64,000 nt of DNA from Labedaea rhizosphaerae (GTDB taxonomy: Bacteria > Actinomycetota > Actinomycetes > Mycobacteriales > Pseudonocardiaceae): NCBI RefSeq assembly GCF_004362825.1, contig NZ_SNXZ01000002.1, forward strand, positions 1,111,365 through 1,175,364. Direction: 5' to 3'. The position numbers and the translations under genes are program-made. Shown here in pieces: positions 41,597 through 50,138 of the stretch (position 1 is the first letter of the stretch; each line of letters starts with the position of its first letter). Under the pieces are notes generated by a model. It saw nothing but the letters and a program-made list of their open reading frames with translations. It was not told the origin of the DNA and did not search any database.

Positions 41597-42583
41597 TCAG
41601 GCTTCGGCTTCGAGCATGTCGGGGGTTACCGCCGACTCCGTGTCCGGGACGCCTAGTTCCTTGGCGCGCTTGTCCGCCATGGCCAGCAGACGCCTTATGC
41701 GGCCGGCCACCGCGTCCTTCGTCATCGGCGGGTCCGAGAGCTGGCCCAACTCCTCCAGCGAAGCCTGCCGGTTCGCCAGGCGCAGGTTGCCCGCCATGAT
41801 CAGGTGATCGGGCGCGTTCTCGCCCAGTATTTCGATCGCCCGCTGCACCCGCGCCGCCGCCGCCACCGCGGCCCGCGCCGAGCGCCGCAGGTTGGCGTCG
41901 TCGAAGTTCGCCAGCCGGTTCGCGGTCGCACGCACTTCGCGGCGCATCCGCCGCTCCTCCCACGCCAGGACGCTGGAATGCGCGCCGAGCCGGGTGAGCA
42001 ACGCGCTGATCGCGTCACCGTCGCGGATCACCACGCGGTCGGCGCCACGCACCTCACGCGACTTCGCCTGGATCCCCAGCCGCCGCGCCGCGCCGACCAA
42101 CGCCAGCGCCGCCTCGGGACCCGGGCAGGTCACCTCGAGCGCCGACGAGCGGCCCGGCTCGGTCAGCGAGCCGTGCGCCAGGAAAGCCCCGCGCCACGCG
42201 GCTTCCGCGTCGCACACGCCCCCGGACACCACCGCGGCCGGCAGCCCGCGGACCGGGCGACCCCGCGTGTCGAGCAGGCCTGTCTGCCGGGCGAGCCCGT
42301 CGCCGTCCTTGACCACGCGCACCACGTACCGGGTGCCCTTGCGCAGCCCGCCGGACGTGATCACGTGCACGTCCGCGTGGTGGCCGTAGAGCTCGTGGAC
42401 CTCCTTGCGCAACCTGCGTGCGGCCGCGCCGGTGTCCAGCTCGGCCTCGACCACGACCCGGCCGCCGACGATGTGCAGGCCGCCCGCGAAGCGCAGCAGC
42501 GACGACACCTCGGACCGCCGGCAACACGTCTTCGACACGGCAAGTCTGCTCAGCTCGTCCTTGACGGCAGCGGTCATCGCCAC
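41597..42583 (-). CDS. whiA: DNA-binding protein WhiA
   Basis: A 328-residue protein: N-terminal LAGLIDADG-like domain ([55 protein letters not shown]) and a C-terminal helix-turn-helix ([20 protein letters not shown] then [18 protein letters not shown]). WhiA controls sporulation-septation genes with WhiB in streptomycetes. It is last in the uvrC-rapZ-yvcK-whiA run, 80 bp after yvcK. Two structured elements lie between its stop and gap. Confidence 0.95.
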   Translation of the reverse strand: MAMTAAVKDELSRLAVSKTCCRRSEVSSLLRFAGGLHIVGGRVVVEAELDTGAAARRLRKEVHELYGHHADVHVITSGGLRKGTRYVVRVVKDGDGLARQTGLLDTRGRPVRGLPAAVVSGGVCDAEAAWRGAFLAHGSLTEPGRSSALEVTCPGPEAALALVGAARRLGIQAKSREVRGADRVVIRDGDAISALLTRLGAHSSVLAWEERRMRREVRATANRLANFDDANLRRSARAAVAAAARVQRAIEILGENAPDHLIMAGNLRLANRQASLEELGQLSDPPMTKDAVAGRIRRLLAMADKRAKELGVPDTESAVTPDMLEAEA

Positions 42584-42663
42584 AGGTGCTCCTCTCCCCG
42601 CGCCCGGGGTCCCCGAGCCACGCTCCCGGCCTCAATCCCATCACGGCGCAGTGTTCGCGCCGG

Positions 42664-43629
42664 TCAGGCCCCCCGCACCTCGGCCAGCGCGGCCCGGAAG
42701 CTCTTCGCGAGCGATTCCGGGTCGTGCCGCCAACCCGCCCCGGGTGCCGCGACGACGTCGAGCCGGGTGGTCGCCCCCAGCCCGCCCGCCGCCCGCTTGC
42801 GTAGCCGGTCGGGCGTCGCCACCGCATCCGCGTCGGCGATCACCGCGTCGACCCGCAGCCGTGGTGCGTGCTCGCAGAGTACGTCCAGGTGCCGTTCGGG
42901 TGAGAACCCCGTGGTCTCCCCCGGTTGGGGGACGAGGTTCAGTACCAACAGACGTGTCGCAGAAGTGGTCACCAACGCTTCATGCAGCTCAGGGACCAGC
43001 AGGTGGGGCAGCACGGACGTGAACCACGAACCGGGGCCGAGCAGGACGACGTCGGCGTCACGCACCGCTTGCACCGCTTCCGGGCAAGCCGATGGAGGTT
43101 CACCCGGGCGGGTGGCACTGTGCAGGCGGATCCGGCGCACCCGGCCCGGCGTGGAGGCGACGGCGACCTGCCCGCGGATGCGGCGCATCGCGGTCGGGTC
43201 CTCATCGACGCCCTCGACGTCGGCCTCGATGTCGAGCGGCTCCAGGCTCATCGGCAGCACGCGACCGGTCAGGCCCAGCAGCTCCGCGACCTTCGCGAGC
43301 GCGAGCACCGGGTCGTCGAGCACCTCGATCAGCCCGGCGATGAGCAGGTTGCCCACCGCGTGCCCGGCCAGCGCGCCCGTGCCGCCGAAGCGGTGCTCCA
43401 GCACCCCGGCCCAGTCGTCGGCGCCGTCGCCCGCGAGGGCGGTCAGCGCCTTGCGCAGGTCGCCCGGCGGCAGCAGGCCGAAGTCCCGGCGTAACCGCCC
43501 GGACGAGCCGCCGTCGTCGGCGACGGTCACCACCGCGGTCACGTCGGGGGTGATCCGGCGCAGGGCGCCGAGGGTGGCCTGCAACCCGTGCCCGCCACCC
43601 AAAGCCACGGCCTTGAGATCAGCGCTCAC
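42664..43629 (-). CDS. yvcK: YvcK/CofD-like protein (gluconeogenesis factor)
   Basis: A 321-residue protein. It has VALGGGHGLQATLGALRRIT, VVTVADDGGSSGRLRRDFGL, LPPGDLRKALTAL, and a GPGSWFTSVLPHLLVPELHE loop, typical of the YvcK (CuvA) family. Members bind UDP-sugars and affect peptidoglycan precursor flux and carbon-source growth. The GTG start overlaps the rapZ stop by 4 nt. Its place between rapZ and whiA is conserved in actinobacteria and many Gram-positives. Confidence 0.93.
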   Translation of the reverse strand: MSADLKAVALGGGHGLQATLGALRRITPDVTAVVTVADDGGSSGRLRRDFGLLPPGDLRKALTALAGDGADDWAGVLEHRFGGTGALAGHAVGNLLIAGLIEVLDDPVLALAKVAELLGLTGRVLPMSLEPLDIEADVEGVDEDPTAMRRIRGQVAVASTPGRVRRIRLHSATRPGEPPSACPEAVQAVRDADVVLLGPGSWFTSVLPHLLVPELHEALVTTSATRLLVLNLVPQPGETTGFSPERHLDVLCEHAPRLRVDAVIADADAVATPDRLRKRAAGGLGATTRLDVVAAPGAGWRHDPESLAKSFRAALAEVRGA

Positions 43630-44525
43630 TCACGCCCCAAGTCCCGGTGGACGACCTTGACCGCCGTTCCGTCCTCAGTGGACATACGGCGGGCCAGTTC
43701 TTCGGCGATCGCCACGCTGCGGTGCTTGCCGCCGGTGCAGCCGACCGCGAGCGTCATGTACCGCTTGCCCTCGCGCCGGTAGCCGGCGCCGATCAGGCGG
43801 AGCAGGTCGTGGTAGCGGTCGAGGAACTCGTCCGCACCCTCCTGCGTGAGCACGTAGTTGCGCACCTCGGGGTCCTTGCCGGTCTGGTCGCGCAGCTCCG
43901 GAATCCAGAACGGGTTCGGCAGGAACCGCACGTCCATCACGAGGTCGGAGTCCATCGGCAGGCCGTACTTGTAGCCGAAGGACAACACCGTCACACGGGT
44001 CTGCAGGCTGGACTCGGTGCCGAAGACGTCCTCGATCTTGGCCCGCAACTGGTGCACCGACAGCCCCGTGGTGTCGACGACCAGGTCGGCCTCTTCGCGC
44101 AGCGGCGTCAGCAGGTCGCGCTCGGCCTTGATGCCGTCGATCAGCCGGCCGTCGGCCTGCATCGGGTGGCTGCGCCGGACCTGCTCGAACCGGCGGATCA
44201 GCACGTCGTCGGTGGCCTCGAGGAACAGCACGCGCGGCTTGTAGCCGCGGGCGTCGAGGTCGCGGATGACCGAGGCCAGGTCGTCGGTGAACGCGCGGCT
44301 GCGCACGTCCATCACGACGGCGACCTTCGTGATCACGCCGCGGGCCTGCGCGCCGAGCTCGACCATCGTGGCGATCAGTTCCGGCGGCAGGTTGTCGACC
44401 ACGAACCAGCCGAGGTCCTCCAGGCACTTGGCGGCGGTGCTGCGCCCGGCCCCGGACAACCCGGTGACCACGGCGACTTCCACCCCGCTCTTGTCTGGTC
44501 GTCCCCGCGTTTCTTCGTCGGTCAT
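43626..44525 (-). CDS. rapZ: RapZ/YvcJ-type nucleotide-binding protein
   Basis: A 299-residue protein with Walker [60 protein letters not shown] and the C-terminal [20 protein letters not shown]. In Escherichia coli RapZ is an RNase adaptor; in Gram-positives it is a nucleotide-binding P-loop protein of less certain role. It overlaps uvrC and yvcK by 4 nt each. Confidence 0.93.
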   Translation of the reverse strand: MTDEETRGRPDKSGVEVAVVTGLSGAGRSTAAKCLEDLGWFVVDNLPPELIATMVELGAQARGVITKVAVVMDVRSRAFTDDLASVIRDLDARGYKPRVLFLEATDDVLIRRFEQVRRSHPMQADGRLIDGIKAERDLLTPLREEADLVVDTTGLSVHQLRAKIEDVFGTESSLQTRVTVLSFGYKYGLPMDSDLVMDVRFLPNPFWIPELRDQTGKDPEVRNYVLTQEGADEFLDRYHDLLRLIGAGYRREGKRYMTLAVGCTGGKHRSVAIAEELARRMSTEDGTAVKVVHRDLGRE

Positions 44526-46495
44526 GACTGCCCCTCCGGTGCGTCTTGTGCGTCCATTGTGGCCGGTGCCGCGCCGGTGAGCGCGGCGTGCACGGCCTCG
44601 GCGGTGCGGGTGCCGATGCCGGGCACCTCGCTGATCTCGGCGACGCTCGCCCCACGCAGCCGCTTGAGCGAGCCGAAGTGCTTGATGAGCGCGGATTTGC
44701 GGGTCTGCCCCAGCCCGGGCACCTCGTCGAGGGCCGAGGTGGTCATCCGCTTGGACCGCTTCTGCCGGTGGTAGGCGATGGCGAACCGGTGCGCCTCGTC
44801 GCGCACCCGTTGCAGCAGGTAGAGCGCCTCGCTGGTGCGCGGCAGGATGGCCGGCTCCGGCTCGACCGGCAGCCAGACCTCCTCCAGCCGCTTGGCCAGC
44901 CCGATCACCGCGACGTCCTGGATGCCCAGCCCGGCGAGCACGTCGGCGGCCGCGTTGGCCTGCGGGCCGGCGCCGTCGACGACCAGCAGGTTCGGCGGGT
45001 AGGCGAACTTGCGGGGCTTCCCGGTCTCGGGGTCGATGCCAGGACGGTGGTCGGGCACACCTGGGTCATCGTTCGCGGTCTCGCTCTTGTAGCGGGCGAA
45101 CCGCCGGCGCACGACCTCCGCGATGGACGCCACGTCGCCCTCGGTGGCGGCCTCCTTGATGGCGAACCTGCGGTACTCGGACTTGCGAGCCAGGCCGTCC
45201 TCGAACACCACGAGCGAGGCGACGACGTCGCTGCCCTGGATGTGGCTGATGTCGATGCACTCGATGCGCAGGGGCGCGGTGTCGAGCCCCAGGTTGTCCT
45301 GCAGCTCCTGCAGGGCGGCCGAACGCGCGGTGAGGTCACCGGCGCGGCGCAGCTTGTGCTGGGTGAACGCTTCCTTCGCGTTGCGCTCGACGGTCTCCAT
45401 CAAGGCCTTCTTGTCGCCGCGCTGCGGGATGCGCACGTTGACCCGCGAGCCGCGCAGCCGGGAGAGCCAGTCGCCGACCGCCTCGGCGTCCTCGGGCAGG
45501 GCGGGCACCAGCACCTCGCGCGGCACGGCGCTGCCACCGGTCTGGTCGTCCTCCTCGGCCTGGTCACCGTAGAACTGGCCGAGGAACTGGTCGACCAGGC
45601 CCGCCTCGTCGAGCTCCTCGATCTTGTCGATCACCCAGCCGCGCTGGCCGCGGACCCGGCCGCCACGCACGTGGAAGACCTGGACCGCGGCCTCGAGGTC
45701 GTCGTGGGCGAAGGCCACGACGTCGGCGTCGGTGCCGTCGCCGAGCACGACGGCCTGCTTCTCCATCGCGCGGCGCAGCGCGGCGAGGTCGTCGCGCAGC
45801 CGGGCCGCCCGCTCGAACTCGAGCTCTTCGGAGGCCGCGGACATCTCGCGTTCGAGCCGCTTCATCATCAGGTCGGTGCGCCCGGCCAGGAAGTCGCAGA
45901 AGTCCTCGACGATCGACCGGTGCTCGTCGGCGGTGACCCGGCCGACGCACGGCGCCGAGCACTTGTCGATGTAGCCGAGCAGGCACGGGCGCCCGATCTG
46001 ACCGTGCCGCTTGAAGACGCCGGCCGAGCAGGTGCGCGCGGGGAAGACCCGCAGGAGCAGGTCGAGCGTCTCGCGGATGGCCCACGCGTGGGCGTAGGGG
46101 CCGAAGTAGCGCACACCCTTGCGGCGCGGGCCGCGGTAGACGTGCAGGCGCGGGAACTCCTCGTGCAGCGTGACCGCGAGCACCGGGTAGGACTTGTCGT
46201 CGCGGTAGCGGACGTTGAACCGCGGGTCGAACTCCTTGATCCAGTTGTACTCGAGCTGCAGCGCCTCGACCTCGGTGCCGACCACGGTCCACTCGACGGA
46301 GGCGGCCGTGGTCACCATCTGGCGGGTGCGCGGGTGCAGCCCGGCGAGGTCGGCGAAGTACGAGTTCAGCCTGCTGCGCAGGCTTTTTGCTTTCCCTACA
46401 TAGATGACACGACGCCCGGCGTCACGGAACTTGTAGACGCCGGGTGCTTCCGGGATCGTGCCCGGCGACGGTCGGTAGGTCGACGGATCGGCCAC
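44522..46495 (-). CDS. uvrC: UvrABC system protein C (excinuclease subunit)
   Basis: A 657-residue protein: GIY-YIG nuclease domain ([35 protein letters not shown]), UVR motif ([20 protein letters not shown]), RNase H-like second nuclease ([40 protein letters not shown]) and terminal helix-hairpin-helix pair ([40 protein letters not shown]). It makes both incisions in nucleotide-excision repair. The GTG at 46495 ([12 protein letters not shown]) matches relatives; the frame to 46525 is possible. Confidence 0.95.
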   Translation of the reverse strand: MADPSTYRPSPGTIPEAPGVYKFRDAGRRVIYVGKAKSLRSRLNSYFADLAGLHPRTRQMVTTAASVEWTVVGTEVEALQLEYNWIKEFDPRFNVRYRDDKSYPVLAVTLHEEFPRLHVYRGPRRKGVRYFGPYAHAWAIRETLDLLLRVFPARTCSAGVFKRHGQIGRPCLLGYIDKCSAPCVGRVTADEHRSIVEDFCDFLAGRTDLMMKRLEREMSAASEELEFERAARLRDDLAALRRAMEKQAVVLGDGTDADVVAFAHDDLEAAVQVFHVRGGRVRGQRGWVIDKIEELDEAGLVDQFLGQFYGDQAEEDDQTGGSAVPREVLVPALPEDAEAVGDWLSRLRGSRVNVRIPQRGDKKALMETVERNAKEAFTQHKLRRAGDLTARSAALQELQDNLGLDTAPLRIECIDISHIQGSDVVASLVVFEDGLARKSEYRRFAIKEAATEGDVASIAEVVRRRFARYKSETANDDPGVPDHRPGIDPETGKPRKFAYPPNLLVVDGAGPQANAAADVLAGLGIQDVAVIGLAKRLEEVWLPVEPEPAILPRTSEALYLLQRVRDEAHRFAIAYHRQKRSKRMTTSALDEVPGLGQTRKSALIKHFGSLKRLRGASVAEISEVPGIGTRTAEAVHAALTGAAPATMDAQDAPEGQS

Positions 46496-46560
46496 ACCCA
46501 CAACCCTAGATGGCACCACCGACACCGCCGATCGCGCGGCCGCCTCCGTAAAGTCGTCGC

Positions 46561-47025
46561 GTGCCGAGATTGGAGATCGTCACCGCCATCGCCGCACCAC
46601 CGCGGCGGGTCTTCGACCTCTCGCTGCAGGTGCAGACGCACACGGAGTCGATGGCCGGTTCGGGCGAGCAGGCGATCGACGGCACGACAACCGGCCGGCT
46701 GCGGCTCGGCGACCAGGTCACGTGGCAGGCGCGCCACTTCGGTCTGCGGTGGCGGATGACCGCCCGGGTCACCGCCTACGACCCACCGGCCGGCTTCGTC
46801 GACGAGCAGGTCACCGGTCCGTTCCGGCGATGGCTCCACCGCCACGCCTTCGAGCCGGACGGTATCGGCGGAACCGTCATGCTGGACACGGTCGAGTTCG
46901 CCGCTCCGCTCGGCCCGCTCGGGGTCCTCGCCGAGGTCGCTGTGCTCAATCGGTACCTGCATCGGCTGATCCGCCGGCGCAACGCTCACCTCAAGGCCGT
47001 GGCCGAGGCGGAGCCGGCTGGGTGA
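46561..47025 (+). CDS. SRPBCC-fold (START-like) cyclase/dehydrase family protein
   Basis: A 154-residue protein of the SRPBCC type. It begins [20 protein letters not shown], with [40 protein letters not shown] and [20 protein letters not shown]. The fold binds hydrophobic ligands; the substrate is unknown. GTG start at 46561, divergent from uvrC by 65 bp. Confidence 0.8.
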   Translation: MPRLEIVTAIAAPPRRVFDLSLQVQTHTESMAGSGEQAIDGTTTGRLRLGDQVTWQARHFGLRWRMTARVTAYDPPAGFVDEQVTGPFRRWLHRHAFEPDGIGGTVMLDTVEFAAPLGPLGVLAEVAVLNRYLHRLIRRRNAHLKAVAEAEPAG

Positions 47026-47062
47026 TCCCCGCCGACAGTGCCGATGGCGCTCTCTCCGTTCG

Positions 47063-47141
47063 CGCGGATCGCGGCCTCTTGACCGCCTGGCTCGCTCCGG
47101 TCGCGGGCGACCTTCACGAACCAGGCGCGGCCGCGATCGCG
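47063..47141 (+). repeat. Nested-hairpin structured element, copy 3
   Basis: The outer stem GATCGCGGCC (47067-47076) pairs perfectly with 47129-47138 and is extended by CGC/GCG past a bulged G. The middle stem CCTGGCTCG (47086-47094) pairs with CGAACCAGG (47117-47125), as in copy 2. The apical stem GGTCG/CGACC encloses CGGG. The leading GCGCGC hairpin of copies 1-2 is missing. It ends 27 bp before the start of the next gene, so it would lie in its leader. Confidence 0.78.
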
Positions 47142-47168
47142 CTGGTCACCACCCGATACTGTCGGGAA

Positions 47169-48320
47169 ATGCGGATCCGGCGAACCGTGCCGGTCGAGAC
47201 GATCAAGGTCAGCCAGGAGGAATGGCTGCGGGTCCGGCAGGCGCCAGGGGTTCGCGGCCGGGAGCTGACCGAGCTGGCAGCGTGGCTGTACCCGAAGTCG
47301 CAGCGCGCGCCGGGCGGTCACGTGTTGGCTGGGCCGGGCTGGTTGCTCGACCAACCGGTCGAGCTCGACTCGGTCCGGCTGCGGTGGACCCCCGACGCGC
47401 CGCCGCACACGCCGCCTGAGGTGACGACCGACCTGCTGCCGCTCACCGACAGCGGCGCCCGCTACTCCGACTACAGCCGGGCCGTGCGCGACCTGGTGCG
47501 CCCCCGGCTGCTGGAGAACCGGCCCAGCTACCGGCTCGCTGGAATCGACCCGACGCCATCACTGGGCATGAGCTTCACCACCACGACATTCTTTGAGGTG
47601 TTCAACCTCAAGCAAATGGTGGCGCACGAGTTCAAGCGCGCCTGGCTCGACTCGGGCCGGCAGATCCCGCGACTTGACCTGCTCCCGCTTCGAGCGGCGA
47701 TCGCGGATCCGTTCGACCCGCGCAAGCTGCTCATGTCGCCGGGGATCAACACGCTGACCATCAGGCGCGGTGGCATCGGCGAAGAGCCGACCATGGTGTT
47801 GCACGAACGCGACGGTGGCAAGGTCGCGGACGGCGGCGGCCTGTGCCACGTGATGCCCGCGGGCGAGTTCCAGCCGACCTCCCCGGCCCCGGCCGATGTC
47901 CGCAACGACTTCTCTTTGTGGCGCAACATCATGCGGGAGTTCTCCGAGGAGTTCCTCGGCAACCCCGAGCACGACGGGTGCGGCTCGCGGTCGATCGACT
48001 ATGCGCACGACGAGCCATTCGACCGATTCGAGCGGGCTCGGCGCCGCGGGTTCCTCCGGCTGTGGCACTACGGCCTGGTCGTCGAGCCGCTGGAACTGGG
48101 AGTTCAGCAGCTCACCGTCGCCGTGGTGGAAGCACTCGAGTTCGACCGGCTGTTCGGCGCCATGGTGGCGGTCAACGATGAGGGCAGCGTCATCGGCATG
48201 AACGACACCAAACGGGTTCCGTTCACCGAGGAGGCGATCGACCGGCTCGAGCCGCGGTTGTCCGCCAGCGCCGTCACGTTGCTCCGATCAGCGTGGCGGG
48301 ACCGGAAGGTTCTTCTCTGA
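47169..48320 (+). CDS. Uncharacterised protein with Nudix-like REFSEE motif
   Basis: A 383-residue soluble protein. The N-terminal part has ETIKVSQEEWLRVRQAPGVR and NRPSYRLAGIDPTPSLGMSF. The centre holds GGGLCHVMPAGEFQPTS, and SLWRNIMREFSEEFLGNPEH follows. The spacing of GLCHVMPAGEF and REFSEEFLG resembles a degenerate Nudix box (R-E-x-x-E-E), although the first half of the box is incomplete. Similar proteins occur in actinomycetes, but no function is known to me. ATG at 47169, 27 bp after structured element copy 3; convergent with the YrdB-like gene by 9 bp. Confidence 0.7.
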   Translation: MRIRRTVPVETIKVSQEEWLRVRQAPGVRGRELTELAAWLYPKSQRAPGGHVLAGPGWLLDQPVELDSVRLRWTPDAPPHTPPEVTTDLLPLTDSGARYSDYSRAVRDLVRPRLLENRPSYRLAGIDPTPSLGMSFTTTTFFEVFNLKQMVAHEFKRAWLDSGRQIPRLDLLPLRAAIADPFDPRKLLMSPGINTLTIRRGGIGEEPTMVLHERDGGKVADGGGLCHVMPAGEFQPTSPAPADVRNDFSLWRNIMREFSEEFLGNPEHDGCGSRSIDYAHDEPFDRFERARRRGFLRLWHYGLVVEPLELGVQQLTVAVVEALEFDRLFGAMVAVNDEGSVIGMNDTKRVPFTEEAIDRLEPRLSASAVTLLRSAWRDRKVLL

Positions 48321-48329
48321 AGAACAAGA

Positions 48330-48692
48330 TCACCTGCTGAGCCGCCGCCAGCGGGGGATCTCCACCACCGTGGCCACGACGACCAGGACGGTCACCAAGA
48401 TCGCCGCCCACACGGGCCACGCCACCCACGCGCCGACGAGAGCCGCCACGAACTGCAGGACCACCAACGCGATCGTCACCCAGCCGGGCACCGCCACCAC
48501 GACACCGCGCTTGTCGCCCGGCGTCGCGAACACCGTGGGCAACCCGATCAGCAGCACATCCGCGAGGATCGCCAGCACCACCGAGTGGGGCGCCAGCGCC
48601 CACGGCACCGCGACCCACGCCACCAGTTCGGCCAGCGCCCGGGGCAGGGACGACGCGACCGGTTCCTTGCCGACCTGCGGCGCTTCTGTCAT
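48330..48692 (-). CDS. YrdB-like (DUF2568) membrane protein
   Basis: A 120-residue protein with four hydrophobic segments (LAELVAWVAVPWAL, VVLAILADVLLIGLPTVFA, WVTIALVVLQFVAALVGAWV, WAAILVTVLVVVATVVEI). The layout and FATPGDKRG turn match small YrdB-type membrane proteins. No catalytic residues are visible and the function is unknown. Confidence 0.7.
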   Translation of the reverse strand: MTEAPQVGKEPVASSLPRALAELVAWVAVPWALAPHSVVLAILADVLLIGLPTVFATPGDKRGVVVAVPGWVTIALVVLQFVAALVGAWVAWPVWAAILVTVLVVVATVVEIPRWRRLSR

Positions 48693-48724
48693 GACGCGGA
48701 TTGTGCACGGTGCCCGGACACGCC

Positions 48725-48761
48725 GACGGACGGCCCGTTTCGGGGGTACGGGCCGTCCGTC
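48725..48761. terminator. Hairpin terminator between YrdB-like and SGNH hydrolase genes
   Basis: GACGGACGGCCCGT (48725-48738) pairs perfectly with 48748-48761 across a 9-nt loop. It lies just after the SGNH hydrolase stop on the minus strand. Confidence 0.85.
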
Positions 48762-48785
48762 ATCACCGCGGGAGTGCGGCGGGTC

Positions 48786-49844
48786 CTACGAGTTGGCCGC
48801 AGCCGACACCGTGGCGTGGAGGTTGCCGTCGGAACCGGCCAGGCACTGGCCCGACTGCGAACCCGACTGCACGAACTCGGTCACGCACCGGCCGAGCTGG
48901 GAGTGGCCGAGGGCGTTGGGGTGGAACGACTGCTGCGCCATGTGGATGCCGATCGCGTCGAGGCCGCCGTGCACCCAGGCCCACGGGTCCACCGTGATCC
49001 GGTTCTGCCACTCCGAGGACTTGTCGCTGCCGCCGCTGCAGGCCTCGTGGCCTTCGGTGGCCCGGGAGAAGTCGATGAACTTGATCCCGGTGTTGTTCGC
49101 GACCTGGTGCAGCGCGTCGGCGAACTGCGGGACCGCTTCGGTGCGGCCGTACTTCGCGTCGTCGAGGCGCAGCGGGCAACCCTGCGGGCCGTGCAGCACG
49201 GAGTCCATGTGCTCGGTCACCGGCGAGGCGTACGACGTCAGCACGAAGGTGTAGCTGCCGTCGGCGTAGCCGGCCTGGCGCATGGCCTCCTTGATGTCGT
49301 TGACCGCGTGCGTCACCTTCGGCTGCATGGCGGCCAGGCGCTGCGGCCAGTCCGTGCGCAGGTGCTTGGCGCAGCCGGACCCGAACGGGTTCAGCCAGCG
49401 CTCGATGCAGTCGAGGATCGTGTCGGCGAACTGCGGGTCGTCGTTGGCGCCGTCCTGCAGGATGACCGTCGTGACGCGGTACTGCCGCGCGACGTCGATC
49501 AGCCTGCGGGCCTGCGAGCCCTCGGTGTAGTGCGTGGTGTCGTCGAGCGAGACGTTCGCGGAGTCGGCGCCGGAGCACGCGAGGTTGATCGTCTTGTCGG
49601 CCAGCTGGGTCTGGTGCACGAGCGCGTTGGCCGAGCGGTGGCACCAGTCGCCGTTCTCCCCTTCGGTGCCGGACTCGTAGTTGCCGGCGCCCTCGCCGGA
49701 GATGGCGCTGTCGCCGAGCGACACCACCGCGGTCTGGCGGTCGTCGGACGCGGACGCGATGCTCGGCACGACGGCCAGCGCGGCCCCGGCCAACACGAAC
49801 GCCAACGCGGCGCCGAGCGCCTTGCGTGGCACCTTGCGGGACAT
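48786..49844 (-). CDS. Secreted SGNH/GDSL-family hydrolase
   Basis: A 352-residue secreted protein with signal LGAALAFVLAGAALAVVPSI cut before ASA. Block I is VVSLGDSAISGEGAGNYESG with the nucleophile Ser; the oxyanion Gly and Asn follow in LACSGADSANV and DGANDDPQFAD; the C-terminal catalytic pair lies in SFHPNALGHSQLG. This is the extended, disulphide-rich secreted esterase type of actinomycetes (six or more Cys). The ATG at 49844 has AGGAGGAA upstream. It is divergent from the fucosidase gene, and a DasR-like palindrome sits between them. Confidence 0.88.
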   Translation of the reverse strand: MSRKVPRKALGAALAFVLAGAALAVVPSIASASDDRQTAVVSLGDSAISGEGAGNYESGTEGENGDWCHRSANALVHQTQLADKTINLACSGADSANVSLDDTTHYTEGSQARRLIDVARQYRVTTVILQDGANDDPQFADTILDCIERWLNPFGSGCAKHLRTDWPQRLAAMQPKVTHAVNDIKEAMRQAGYADGSYTFVLTSYASPVTEHMDSVLHGPQGCPLRLDDAKYGRTEAVPQFADALHQVANNTGIKFIDFSRATEGHEACSGGSDKSSEWQNRITVDPWAWVHGGLDAIGIHMAQQSFHPNALGHSQLGRCVTEFVQSGSQSGQCLAGSDGNLHATVSAAANS

Positions 49845-49962
49845 CTGGTTCCTCCTCGATCGACGCTGGCCGAGGTGTGGCCAAGGAGCACCGTAAGCCC
49901 GCGCTACTCGGTGAATCAATCAACTGATTGGACGTTCTTGACGCCATTCGGCCCACACCGTC

Positions 49963-49986
49963 CGATGTGGTCAATTGACCACATCG
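49963..49986. promoter_or_regulatory. Perfect 24-bp palindrome resembling a DasR-type operator
   Basis: The half-site CGATGTGGTCAA is followed at once by its exact reverse complement. The core TGGTC-N4-GACCA resembles the dre consensus (TGGTCTAGACCA) bound by the GntR-family GlcNAc regulator DasR. It lies between the divergent SGNH hydrolase and glycosidase genes, 152 bp upstream of the fucosidase start. Confidence 0.7.
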
Positions 49987-50138
49987 AGCTTCCCTCTTGT
50001 GACCAAAGATCCGATCACTCAGCGCCACCAACGCCTGTTGACCGCTCCAACTGCATCGAAATAGGTCTAGACATCTGATGCTTAGCCCGCCTAAGGTTCG
50101 CCGGGAAGACCCCCGCTGGCCTCTCCAGGAGGAAGCAG

